The notes under the pieces are model-generated. The model saw nothing but the letters and a program-made list of their open reading frames with translations. It did no database searches and was not told where the DNA came from. From Euptelea pleiosperma (lineage: Eukaryota; Streptophyta; Magnoliopsida; Ranunculales; Eupteleaceae), in assembly GCA_035048495.1 (NCBI GenBank), contig CM068552.1, forward strand, positions 25,360,154 to 25,424,153: a stretch of 64,000 bases of DNA, in the 5' to 3' direction. Shown piece by piece: positions 33,418 to 44,355 of the stretch. The position numbers and the translations under genes are program-made. Positions within the stretch are counted from its first letter, which is position 1. Each line of letters starts with the position of its first letter.

Positions 33418-34947
33418 CATTTCCTTGTTCTCATTTTCCACAACTGTGAATCCTGCCTTCTTAGGGACGACATGAATAGGACTCACCCATTTGCTATCGG
33501 AGATGGGGTAAATGATACCCGCATCTAACAGTTTAAGGACCTCGTCCCGGACTACATCCTTCAAGACGGGGTTTAACCTCCTCTGGTGTTCTCGAGAGGT
33601 TTTGGACTCATCCTCGAGATAGATGTGATGTTGGCACACCGAGGGGTCTATGCCTCGAATATCATCTATGGTCCACCCTATCATAGATTTGTGCTCTTTG
33701 AGCAGCTCGAGAAGTTTCTTACGTTCACTCGCAGATAAAGCGGAAGCAATAATGACAGGGTAGGTTTCCTTAGGACCAAGATAGGCATAGGAAAGATCTG
33801 TTGGAAGTGGCTTGAGCTCCAATGTCGGAGCAGAGGGAGTTGAAGTAGGTGTCACAGCAGACACGGATTGAAGAGGTTTGACTTCAGTAGGTAAAGGAAA
33901 GATGGGTGCTCTGGCCATGATTATCAGAGGCTCGAACTCGATGAGTAGAGTGGGGATCTCTATCAGTAGAGCAGTCTCCAAAAGATCATTGAGGTCAGAA
34001 ATGGCTGACTCTGTGGCAAAGTCAGCTCCAAAGTGTTCTAGACACTGCTTAAGAATATCTTCGGTGGAGTCCGGGATTAGACTCTCAACGGCACACATTT
34101 CATCGGTCACTTCGCGATCGGCATCTTGTTGCATTAAACGAAAGATATTGACCTCAGCTTTGAGGTTTTCGAAAGCAATGGACATGTTTCCGTCCCGACA
34201 CCCGATGTGTACATTCGCGGTGGCAAAGAATGGACGGCCTAAGATGACTGGAATGCGGTTATCCTGACACGACTCAGTGTTGAGAATGATAAAGTCCACA
34301 GGATAATAAAAGTCAGCGACTTTTACTAGGACATCTTCAATGATTCCTTTTGGAATCTTGATGGACTGATCAGCTAATTTCAGTGTGACATTGGTAGGCT
34401 TCATATCTTTCAGTCCTAACTGCTGATATACCGAGAACGGTAAGAGGTTGACGCTAGCCACTAAATCTAGCAAGGCAGTGCAGCTAAAATTGTCTCCAAT
34501 TTCGCATTGGATAGTTGGGCTACCTGGATCCTTGTGTTTCATCACACTGTTGCGTTGAATGAACGCGGTAGCTTTTTCGGCCAAGAAGGCAGCTTTGGGT
34601 ACATGCGTACGCCGCTTAACTGTGCACAAGTCCTTGAGGAATTTGGCATAAGAGGGGATTTGCTTGATAGTAGAAAGGAATGGGATATTGATCTGGACGT
34701 CTTTAAAGACGTCTAAGATCTCTGAGAATTGCTGATCCCGCTTATCTTGGACAAGTCTGTCCGGGAAGGGAGGCTTTACTCGACAAATGGATTTGTCTTT
34801 AGCCTTCGATTTCTGCACAGGGATATCTGATGTTGGTGCAGAAGTAGAAGAAGCAGAGGTAGGATTGGTACTAGTTTCCTCTGTACGAGTGATGGGTGCT
34901 TGAGATGGCACCGGCGGTGGTTGGACTCCCATGTCCATAGTTTTTCC
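33418..34947 (-). pseudogene. pol: Athila protease and N-terminal reverse transcriptase
   Basis: The frame begins just after a TGA (34953-34951) and stays open to the junction with the solo LTR at 33417; the apparent extension to 33232 is LTR sequence. First comes a proline/serine-rich linker. Then the retropepsin-like protease lies at about residues 130-235 with the active-site motif ALLDLVASVNLLP (34453-34479). The expected glycine of D-[ST/L]-G-A is valine here (GTG), which should disable it. The flap/C-terminal motif IPVILGRPFFATANV is normal. The segment CAVESLIPDSTEDILKQC follows, then the RT N-terminus (LLDAGIIYPISDSKWVSPIHVVPKK). RT continues at 30817. Confidence 0.92.
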
Positions 34948-34950
34948 AGA

Positions 34951-36138
34951 TCATAGGGTGGTTACAGCTTGCACCTCCCCTTGACCATTCTCATTCTGGC
35001 TCTGAGATTGGGAACCGATCTCATATACTGCTCCTTTGGCATTTCCTTTTGGGTTAGCGATGGGTTGGCTAGGGAAGATGCCTTTAGCTTTCTCAGCTTC
35101 CAGGTTGCCTAAGCGTTGCTCTAGACGAAGCATAGATTGTTGTTGTTGTTGCTCTAGGCGTTGCATAGATTGAGTAATGAGTTGAGCTCGAAGGTCCTCG
35201 ATACCGGGTTTGGAGACCGACTGTTGGGGGGCAGCTAATGGGAGCTGAGGCACCAATTCGCGACTCGAGCTCATCGGGGCATTATAGTTATAGGTTGGAG
35301 AATTAGTTGGGACAATCGGTTGGTTCTGAAAGGTCTGTGGGACTCTTTGCTGATTCTGAAATATGCTCGGTTGTCCAGAGTATTGACCCTGTTGGAACTG
35401 CTGGTTCTGAGTAGAGGGGTATTGACTCTGCTGGTACTGACCCTGATTGAATTGCCTAGTGGGTTGATTGAACCTAGGAGGATACATGCCCTGAGGTTGA
35501 CGCGGAGGTTGAGCTGGCGGTTGAGTAGACTGAGGCCTCCAAGAGAAGTTAGGGTGATTTCTCGTGTCAGGATGATAATATTGACTATACGAGTTCTGAG
35601 TGGGTGGTTTGTATGTGCTGAAAGCACAAACTTCTTCCTGAAGAGGATTAGACCATCCTTCATTCAAAGGACAATGCTCAGTAGTATGGGAGGGTTGCAG
35701 ACAGAGGGTGCAGGATTTCATAGGGCTCTCGTGTCCCACATGCATGACTGGGGTAGATTGTTGAGTAGGCTTTTGGACTGACACAGCCAGTGCCGAGACT
35801 GACTTGCTCAACTCTTGAATGACAGATCGAAGCTCAGTCTCAGCTATAGCATCATGTCCCTTGGTTGTCCTTTGGACCGAAGTGGTTTGACTGAACTCTG
35901 AGTCAGTCGTCCAATGTTGAGAGTTTTCTCCTAACTCTCCCAAGAATTTGTATGCATCGGTCGGAGTTTGGTGATTGCCCTTTCTACCATGGTCCGGGAC
36001 TCATCAGTAAGTCCTTTATAGAAGACGTGGACAAGATTGCCCTTGTCGATGCTATGGTGGGGACACTTAGTCAGGTAGTCTTAGAATCTATCCCACGCTT
36101 CAAAAAATTTCTCATCGGACTTCTGTCGGAAGTCCTGG
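34951..36138 (-). pseudogene. gag: Athila gag, C-terminal part with zinc knuckle
   Basis: Gag continues here from the fragment at 38990. A TAA near 36084 and a frameshift near 35960 break it; the frame is then open from 35943 to a TGA at 34951. The nucleocapsid zinc knuckle is intact, CTLCLQPSHTTEHC (CX2CX4HX4C, near 35680-35722). A long Q/P/N-rich tail and a short Q-rich coiled coil (MQRLEQQQQQSMLRLEQRL) follow. The terminal TGA replaces the arginine (CGA) of the conserved TLRSGK motif that normally leads into protease, so it is probably a CpG-deamination nonsense mutation and not a natural gag stop. Gag forms the virus-like particle and binds element RNA. Confidence 0.9.
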
Positions 36139-36589
36139 ATGAGTGATATTCGCTCAAAAGTGCTTATTTTAAGCACTTATCCTGTTAGCGTTATCGCACT
36201 CTCCTACGTAAAACTGCTCTAATTATCCACTTTTCTACGTAAGAGTCTCTTGTGTTGCGTAGAACACACTTTTCTGGACGAAATGGTATATTTGCATGCA
36301 TTAAACACATTTTCGGAAGTCTAGATATGAAGTCGTTCTGATAGAGTCTCATTACGCGCTTCTTCTGTCGCAGGAAACCCCGATGGGACGATTCTCGAGA
36401 CTTGTGGGCCCAAATCGATCATGAAAGCCCATTATCAAAGCTTAAAGAGCCCACATGCTATGACTAAAAGATATGGGCCAACTATGAGGACCAAAAAGCC
36501 GGCCCAAAGAACGAAGAGAGCAGGAGAGCCAATGACCAAGAGACGGACCAAAGCGTTTAAAGCCACATGAGTCAGCAAAGAATGATAGT

Positions 36590-36657
36590 CGACTCTACTG
36601 GAGAAGCGTGAGGATGGTCACAGTGAAGACCAGGGTTCCAGACCCTCCGCCAGTGCT
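36590..36657 (+). promoter_or_regulatory. tRNA-like Pol III unit in solo LTR
   Basis: A-box position CGACTCTACTGG at 36590 and B-box-like GGTTCCAGACC at 36634-36644, starts 44 nt apart, followed by a T-run from about 36657. Confidence 0.52.
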
Positions 36658-37092
36658 TTTTTCCATTTTTTTGATACTTTTTCTCTCATCCCTCCTTATT
36701 CTCTCTCTCTCTTCATCTCTCGGTCCTCGAATCTACTGACCTAACCCCAGAACTCCTGCCCATCAGCTCTATCTCATCTCCCTTAGCTTTCTGACCGTTG
36801 GATCTTCCATCGGACCGTTGGATCTTCAATCGGACCGTTGGATCTCTCTAGATCCGTCGATCCACCAATCTGAGTCCCAATCAAGTCACCATCCATCCGA
36901 TCGCCATCAGAATGTCTATCACATCATCTTGTGAGACGATGGACATCATCAGTCCATGTGGGCCAATAGCCGGGCCCATCTGCATCGACCCGCTGTCCAA
37001 CCAGTTAGTGGACCCCGCGAATTTCAAAATAATTTTAATTAAATGGGGGGTCCACTAATTGGGGAGATTCCCCATAGAAAAGTAGGTTTTTA

Positions 37093-37130
<38 letters not shown>

Positions 37131-37365
37131 CATTTTTCACGTGGTGACCAAACGCACCTTAAAAAAATGACAAATTTTCAAAATAGAAACCGTGAGTTTC
37201 TAAGGGAGAAACCCACGGTTTCTCTCTTTAAAAATGGTTCCCTTGGAAACCCTAAAGGTGGCTCCCTCTCTCCCCCTCCTCTTTCTTCCTTCTTCTACTT
37301 CCTCTTTATCTTCTTCTCTATTGATCCGGCGAGCTACACCGGCGAGCAACTCCGGCGGACTGGTT

Positions 37366-37436
37366 TTTTTTTCTTCTTCTTCTTCTTCTTCTTCTTCTTC
37401 TTCTTCTTCTTCTTCTTCTTCTTCTTCTCCTTCTTC
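37366..37436 (+). repeat. TTC/CTT trinucleotide microsatellite
   Basis: Uninterrupted (TTC)n over about 60 bp, preceded by TTTTTTTTC. Long Phe, Ser or Glu homopolymer frames through it are artefacts. A poly-A run lies just upstream at about 37097-37128. Confidence 0.9.
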
Positions 37437-37672
37437 CATTCTTCTGTTTCAGGTACAGAGGGGCTAACCAGCAAGCCGTCACCCCCATCAACGCACCACC
37501 AGCAACCACCTCGCCATTAAAACCGGCGAGCTCCTTCCCGGTTCTCACCACGCCCCCACCTGCAACACATTCTAACGGTAAGGGTTCCTACCCCCCTCTC
37601 CTTCTTCCCTTCTCTTCTTCCTCATCTTCTTCTTCCTCCTCCTCCTTTCTGCTTCTTCTTCTTCTTCTTCTT

Positions 37673-38050
37673 GCCGGAGTTGCAGACCTGCAACTCCGGC
37701 GGACTGGTTCTTTTCAACACCGTTTTTACCAACCGGAGTTGCAGGTTGCAACTCCAGTCTACCCCCCCAACGGTGCTCCTACACCGTCTTCATCTCTACT
37801 GCCTTCACGAGTTGCAGCTAGCAACCCCCCTCATCCTCAAGGCGTTGCTGCCTCTACAACTCCGGCCACAACCACCGCCTCTAAGCTCCTCTCCTTGGAG
37901 CTGCTGCGTCTTGACGCTGCCGCTAGTGTTCCTCCTCGTTCTCAACCCTGCTGCTCCACCCGAACCTCCTTGCCTGTGAGTCATTACCGCCCCTCCATCT
38001 TGCTGTTCTTGCACCCTTCCGTCGCCGGAGTTGCACGCAGCAACTCCGGC
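37673..38050. repeat. cluster of three CCGGAGTTGC hairpins in LTR
   Basis: Perfect arms: 37673-37685 with 37688-37700 (13 bp, 2-nt loop); 37735-37743 with 37747-37755 (9 bp, 3-nt loop); 38024-38034 with 38040-38050 (11 bp, 5-nt loop). All share the arm core GGAGTTGC. Confidence 0.85.
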
Positions 38051-38989
38051 CAAAATCAGCACTCTCCCTCATCGATCAACAGCTATACCTCCATCAGGTT
38101 ACTCCCCTTCTTCCCCTCCAATGCCACCATCCTTTCCATCACTCCACGTTCCCATATTGGGATCACATCCCACCAAACCGTTGCTGGTTCTAGCAACACC
38201 GTAATCCTCACGGTCAACTCTAGCGGACTGGTTCTTCTCCGGAAAACCACCCGCATCTTTATCGGAACTGATCTCTTATAGATCACGTGCATCCCCCATT
38301 CCCTTCACCTTGCTACTAGTGGCACTCACCATGGCCAAATCATCCACCATCCGTTCACTGGCCGATCTCCAAGGGAGATAAGCTACAGGTATTCGCCCTT
38401 CTCCCTGCTCACTTTCTCTCCCTAGATCTATCTCTCTTTTCTCTCTTTAGGGTTCTATATTTCTCACTATCTCTCTCCTCCCTTAGTTTCTCTCTCTAGT
38501 TCTCTTTAGCGTTCTCTCTCCTTCGTCTCTTTCTCTCTCTAGAAATCTCATTCTCTTCCTTTTTCTCTCTCATCTATTTTAGTGTTTTTTTTTTATTGCT
38601 TTCCAGTTGATTAATTGTTTTATCATAGTTTAAGATTTATCTAAGCATTGTAATGAATTTTGATGTTATGAAAGTTCTTCGGAGTTATTTGGATATTTCG
38701 CCTCTTTTTCATTAATATTGTAGTTCATGGTTTGCAGCAATCAACTCAAAAGAATGTTTTCAATCCCTAACTCTCCACCACTCTCACCTCTCCATAGTTT
38801 TGATAAAAATTCGTCATTTTATGTTCTTATTCGCGCTAATCCGACTAATCCCGAGTGCGGATCGACATCCGACACGAATCCCTATGCTAGAATCTCTGAA
38901 TTTTACAGGAAATCTCGGATAAATTACAAATTGTGTTGAAGTTAGGGTTTCCGTAACCAACGACGCGGAAAAATCCTACTTTCAATGAG

Positions 38990-39335
38990 TTATTTCATTT
39001 GGTTGGTCCGAGTCATGGGATAGAATTTAGACATGAATTTGCCCACTAACTCTTTCCAACTACTGATTAAATCAGTGGGTAAGGAGTAGAGCCAATCTGA
39101 GGCTCGGTCTTTGAGCGAGAATGGGAAAACTCGTAGGCGCACATTGTCATCATCGAGGTTCTGATTCTTGAAAAGTAGGATGACATGTTGGAATTCTCTA
39201 ATATGGGAATATGGGTCTTCTCTTGGGAGACCACGAAAGGTTGGCGGCATTTGGATCGTCTGCGGCCTGATCTCAAACTGTACCGCCGTAGTAGGTGGGA
39301 GAACAATACAAGTGGGCGGATTGGCAGAGATAGGG
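38990..39335 (-). pseudogene. gag: Athila gag, N-terminal part
   Basis: The frame reads through FEIRPQTIQMPPTF into the gag core (GLPREDPYSHIREFQHV, then LRVFPFSLKDRASDWLYSLP and KFMSKFYP), the retrotransposon gag domain of the Athila type. It ends with a TAA three codons after TNQMK, at the edge of the ATGAG duplication, and resumes at 36143 beyond the solo LTR. A TGA lies upstream near 39350 in the same frame, so the original start is lost or further upstream. Confidence 0.88.
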
Positions 39336-41196
39336 GCAAACGTCTCGATAAGAGTTCATTCGACTACCATGACTACAAAGGTACTAGTACTGGGGGAGGC
39401 AGGTGGGGAGAGAGATGGGGAAGGATTCAGTAGAGGATCCACTGTAGGTACGTGATTCTCAGATCGAATCAAGCGCTTGTTCGGACGAGTCCAAACGGGC
39501 ATACGCTGATGAGGCAAGCTCTATACTTGGCAAAAAGTTGCCAGAGAGGAACACTATCCTAAATGATGCACACCAAGCACAGATAATCCTATTGTAAGCA
39601 ATCAGGATATATTTTAGGAATTATCTTTGTTAGTTTTGGGGCTAGAGTAGATTATGACAGTGGGCGGACCACTGGTTTATCTTTTAACCGCTGGACTAAC
39701 TATTTTGCACTCAGAGGTTCTCACCAGGCTACACTCTTCAGAGCGAATCCTTTAGTACTAATCTCTAGTTAACAACCAGGCAATCCGAAGCCTAGACAAA
39801 CGTGCGGCACAATGGCTGACTTAAGTACGTCCCAGACTAACCGGATTGGTCAAGTGGATAAGAAGAGTGTTCCCTCGGGTTAAGCTAGGGTTGGTGCGTG
39901 TTCCTAGTCCATATGCAACTAACCGCCGAATAGTCCAAGATGCCACGTCGAGCTCAGTGTACTTGAGTAGCAGGGACTTATGGGTGTGTTAGACAACAGG
40001 GACCCGCGCTCGTGGTCTTATTTCGATTGGATGTTAAGCGGGTTCGCTTTGTGTGGATTTTTCCTCGAACACCTGGCTAATTGGCTCTACTTCTTGATTC
40101 TTTTTAATTAAATGGAGCCTTGAGATCAAATCAGTTGGAATGATGAGGTCGGTGATGAAATCCCACCAGTTTCAATTTGGAGCTGGGTCAACTCTCTTAG
40201 AGTTGATTGATTAACGGCCACGCCACAAAAGTCGAAGAATATGTATGTGAAAGCAAATAGACAAGCGGCAATGATGCACCCAATAACACCGTATCGTACT
40301 CAAGGCGAGGATAGGGACTTACCTTCCGTGGGCCACGCCATAGGGTCGCCTCCGTAGGTTAGGGAGGGGTATCCTAATGGGCTTGGGCCCGACTCCACCT
40401 CTTTGAGCTTTCGCTCCCTACCCACACTGTATCGTGTTCCTGCAGAAAAGTTAGATCACACGGTCTAGGTATTTGGGATTCTATGTGGAAGATCCTTGCC
40501 TTTTTAGGATTCACTGAACAAGCACTGGATTTAGGCAAGTTTTTGAATTAGTTTCCAAATTCGAGATGGGTTAAAATTTAGGAATTCCCAGATTTGAAAA
40601 TACCTAGATTGGAAAGTTTCCCGAACTGTGGAGATCTTCCAAGAAAGATTTGATTGCGAGATCCCTTACAATTTTGGAAAATTTCCCAAAATTGAAATTC
40701 TGCTAGATTTTGGGTGTTTCCTTTTGCAGACTTTTCCAAATTCGGAAGATTTCTAAAGATAGAAATTCTTCTAAAGAGGAAACTTCTAAGAGGGGAAACC
40801 CTAATTAAGCAGAGTTCCAAGATTTTGGAATCTTTCCAAAAATCGTAAATCCTTGATTGGTGATTTCTAAAAATCTGCAGAATATAAAACCCTAATTTTT
40901 TTGAATTTTGATTTATTTTATTTTTTTGGTATTTTGCAATTAATCTAGGGTTTTTAAAAAACCCTAGAACAAGATCTAGCAGTTATTTGGAAAGCAGTAA
41001 AATTCCTAAATTATTACAACTTTGCACTCGGCCTTCCGAGGCATGAAAAATAGTAATTTAAAAGACTGCTAAAAATCACTAAAAACAAAAAAATAGAAAG
41101 TTTCCCGAAAAGGTCAGGCTGTCCAAATTGAGCAGCTTTCCGCTTCAGCACCTTTCCAATTCCGTCTTTACTTCCTTTTTCACTCTTCTAGTCACC
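39336..41196 (-). other. 5' leader of inner Athila element
   Basis: Noncoding leader between PBS and gag, colinear with 44356-46073, 58845-59912 and (plus strand) about 62506-63062. Conserved landmarks are a GAGC-GAAA-GCTC hairpin at 40405-40416, a GTGGGCCAC-type stem with an adjacent splice-donor-like AAGGTAAGTCC (minus strand, near 40310-40330), and a block around 39650-40030. No ORF is supported. Confidence 0.75.
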
Positions 41197-41214
41197 CGAG
41201 CGGCAGCAGCGCCA
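41197..41214 (-). other. primer-binding site, tRNA-Asp-like
   Basis: Two bases inside the 5' LTR the minus strand reads TGGCGCTGCTGCCGCT. This resembles the complement of the plant tRNA-Asp 3' end (TGGCGCCGTTGCCG) with two mismatches in 14. It is the type of PBS used by Athila/Tat elements. Confidence 0.7.
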
Positions 41215-41216
41215 TT

Positions 41217-42793
41217 TGAAAGTAGGTTTTTTTTCCGCGACATTGGTTACGGAAACCCTAGAATCAACAAGATTTGTAATGTGATCCGATTATCCTGCAA
41301 AATTGACAAATTTGTATAGGGATTCGTGTCGGATGTCGATCCGCACTCGGGGTTAGGAAATGCAGTTTATTGGACAGAAAATGACAGAAAATGAGTTAGA
41401 ATTTGATGGAGGGGTGAGATTGAGCGAAGAGAGTGGATTTTAAAATATTCTTGGATACTTTAGAGAGAGAAAACTATCATAAGCTACCAAAAAAAAGTAA
41501 TGAAGGAAATTAAACTAGAACCAATTAAAGCATTTCATTAAAATCAAGAGTTCTTACAATGCTTAGAAATAATTCAACTTAAACAATTTAATGCAAAGGA
41601 TATTCTCCCCTCCTCCTAACCGTCCACCACAACTCTATTATTTTCAAAGAGAATATTCATTCTCTAATTTTAGCAACTTTCTTTTCTATGTTTTGTTCTT
41701 CCCTTTTTGCGAAAAATGCCATCCTTATTTTGAAACACAAAGAATAATTTTTTTTTCAAGATTTGAAAACTATCTTTCCATTCTTTTATTTCCAAAATCT
41801 TTATTTTTTTTTTGTTTTTTTTATTTTTTAGTTTTTTTAGAAGATATTTTCATGGGATGTTATACAACATTCTCCTTGGAGATCTTTTATTCTCAAACGC
41901 CATTTTATATGAGCACCAATATCTACTAAAAATCACAGCCAACCGATTTTCAACAATGCCCTCACATCCATCACACGTTATGCGGGCCATGCCTTTGTTC
42001 TGAGAAATATGAGCGAGGCCATTGGATTCCAAGATGGTGAGATGGATGATTTGATGGTGATCGGATACGAATTATAAGGTGGATGATCTGCTCGTGATCG
42101 GATAGATGGTGATGATCGGATGGATTATCGGACGATGGAGCTTGGCCAAAGTAGGCCATAGGATCAAGTGATTGAGGAAAGAGAGGATTGGATGATTTGG
42201 ATTTGAGAGTAGAGAGAGAATGATGGTTTAGAGAGAGGAGAGATAAAATATTACAAAATAAAGAAGAATTGCTTGCAGAAGGTCTTGAACCCTGGTCTTT
42301 GACTTGGTCTTCTGCATGCTTTACCAAATGAGCAAGTCCTCATCTTGTGTTTAGTTGGTAAGCTTTAATCTCCTTAGTCTCTTCTTTGAAGATTTGATTC
42401 TCCTTCTCTCTTAGTTATCTCTCAAGCTTTTCCGACTCTCTGGCTTTTCTTGCTCTTGGCCTACATCTTCTTATCCTTAGCCTGTTGGCTCTCTATGCTT
42501 TGATCAAAGGCTCTGGCAGTCAGTTGTGGGCCCACAATCCCTAAAATTCTCCACTTGGGTTTCCTGTGGCGAAAGAAGAGCGTAATGAGACTTAATCAGA
42601 ACGGCTTTATATCTAGACTTCCAGAAATGCGTTTAATGCATGCAAATATACTATTTCGTCCAGAAGAGTGTGTTCTGCACAATGAAATAGACTCTTACGT
42701 AGAAAAGTGGATAATTAGAGCAGTTTTACGTAGGAGAGTGTGATAACGCTTAGAAGATAACAGTGGAAAATATGCACTTTTAAGCGAATATCA
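41217..42793 (-). repeat. 5' LTR of inner Athila element (1.6 kb)
   Basis: Plus-strand ends are TGAAAGTAGG and AAGCGAATATCA, followed by the target duplication CTTCT. Near-identical partner of 24848-26429. The tRNA-like unit is at 42281-42335. Confidence 0.93.
42281..42335 (-). promoter_or_regulatory. tRNA-like Pol III A-box/B-box unit in LTR
   Basis: B-box GGTTCAAGACC (42291-42281, minus) and A-box TTGCTCATTTGG (42335-42324), starts 44 nt apart. Confidence 0.58.
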
Positions 42794-42798
42794 CTTCT

Positions 42799-44355
42799 TC
42801 AGAGTCTTAGATAGAAATAGTAGAGGTAGATGGAGAAATTGACTTCTCTAGGAGAGGTTCAAGATTTGGTGCTTCTAAAGGCACCGAAGATGGAGACTCT
42901 AGCTCATCAATATTGTTGTCCAATCCATTGTTTGCAGTATCCTCAATTTCCTCTTGTAAAGGCTGGTACAGGGTCCAGTTGTGCGACTCCTCATTATGGA
43001 CTGTGGCCATGGTATTCCCCTTTAGATAAGCCATAGCTTGTCTAGTAAAGTTAACTTCCTCTCTCTCAGATTCTAACTCACCTAGACGGTGTTCCAAACT
43101 CTCCATGGAGTGCTGTTGTTGGATGATGTATTGCGAAAGGAGTTCTTCTAGACTAGGTTTAGTAGCAGACTGTGGCGGTTCAGCTAAGGGAAGCTGAGGT
43201 GCCAACTCTTGAATGTAGTTCGACTGAGTATGAAAGTTATAGGATGGAAGTGACTCTAGGACTATCTGCTGACTCTGAAAATCCCGCAGGGTCCACTGTT
43301 GACCAAAATATTTAGTCTGTGGATCTGGCTGGTACTACGACTGTGAGTACTGGTCATCATATTGTCCATAGGGTTGGTGAAACCCAGAATGATACATATC
43401 TTGTTGCAGATGCTGCTGGGGAAAAGATTGTTGTTCCCATTCAAACTTATTGTGACTTCCATTGTCTGGATAATACATGTTATTGTAGGAGGTCTGCAGT
43501 AGAGGTTCAAATGTACTAAAATTACAGACCTCTTCTTGGACATGAGGGGAATATCCCATAGATTTGGAGTGATAAACAAGCTTCTGGACCCAACAATAAG
43601 CTTCTAGTAAAGTTGACTTCCTCTCTCTCAGATTCTAACTCACCTAGACGGTGGTCCAACCTCTCCATAGAATGTTGTTGCTGGATGATATACTGAGAGA
43701 GAAGGTCTTCTAGGCCAGGTTTGGTAGTAGATTGTGGTGGTTCAGCTAAGTTAAGTTAGGTGCCAACTCTTGATAGTAGTCCAAAGGATTAGGACAATGG
43801 TAGGCCAGTACTGAGTTTGGGACTATCTGCTAACTATGGGAATCTTGAGGGGTCCACTGTTGGCCAAAATATTCAGTTTGTGGATCTGGCTGGTACTGCA
43901 ATTGCGAGTATTGCCAATCATACTCTCCATTGGGTTGATGGAACCCAGAAGGATAATTATCCTGCGGTAGTTGCAGTGGGAGAGCAGACTATTCCCAACC
44001 AAAGTTAGGGTATCTCCTAGTGTTCGAATAATAAGTGTTGTCATAGGAGGTCTGCATTGGAGTTTGAAATGTACTAAAAGTACAGACCTCTTCCTAGATA
44101 GGAGGAAAATATCCCATATGGTTGTAATTATGCACAAGCTGCTGGACTGCGACACTAAGGGCAGAGACATTTTTAAGTTCCTAGAGTACAGAGTTGTACT
44201 CTGGATCTTCGTGATTGGCATACCCCATAGAAGTCTGCGAGACTAGAGTGGCATGATGATACGCAGAATTGCCATACCATTATTGAGAATTATCACCTAG
44301 ATTCTAACTGAAACTGTAGCAGGTCTCATACTGAGGCCGTTCATCTGCCATCAGA
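42799..44355 (-). pseudogene. gag: degenerate gag region of the large Athila element
   Basis: Minus-strand fragments recognisable as the gag tail: MAPQLPLAEPPQSATKP and LEHRLGELESE at 42807-43205 (compare VPQLPLAAPQQSVSKP and LEQRLGNLEAE in the inner element), and upstream Q/Y/P-rich pieces at 43335-43559 and 43823-44221. Stops and frameshifts separate them, and no zinc knuckle is preserved. The region contains a tandem duplication of about 560 bp. At 42799 it joins, across the inserted inner element, to 24847. Confidence 0.72.
43037..44150 (-). repeat. tandem direct duplication, about 560-bp unit, within gag
   Basis: 43037-43600 and 43601-44150 align along their length. Both start with CTAGTAAAGTT-ACTTCCTCTCTC, share TAACTCACCTAGACGGTG, and run through GGTTCAGCTAAG and ACAGACCTCTTC to AAGCT-CTGGAC. 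The copies are diverged, so the duplication is old. Confidence 0.8.

Larger units (their letters stand above)
36144..38984 (+). mobile_element. Athila-type solo LTR (2.8 kb) inserted in gag, opposite orientation
   Basis: It begins TGATATTCGCTC and ends AATCCTACTTTCA. The target duplication ATGAG is at 36139-36143 and 38985-38989. It splits gag of the inner element. The first 950 bp nearly equal 314-1265, while 37140-38380 is unrelated to the corresponding part of that copy, so the LTR is mosaic. It contains a poly-A run (about 37097-37128), a TTC trinucleotide repeat (about 37370-37430) and three hairpins (37673-38050). Confidence 0.95.
24848..42793 (-). mobile_element. near-complete Athila-type Ty3/gypsy retrotransposon with two nested solo LTRs
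   Basis: LTRs 24848-26429 and 41217-42793 are nearly identical by eye. Identical CTTCT repeats flank the element (24843-24847 and 42794-42798). On the minus strand the order is 5' LTR, PBS, leader, gag, protease, RT, RNase H, integrase, 3' noncoding region, 3' LTR. Without the two inserted solo LTRs and their duplications it would be about 12.5 kb, a normal size for Athila. There is no env ORF. Stops and a gag frameshift make it non-functional. Confidence 0.93.

Noticed and set aside
37366..37436. Poly-Phe/poly-Glu protein
   Set aside because: A TTC microsatellite read in any frame.
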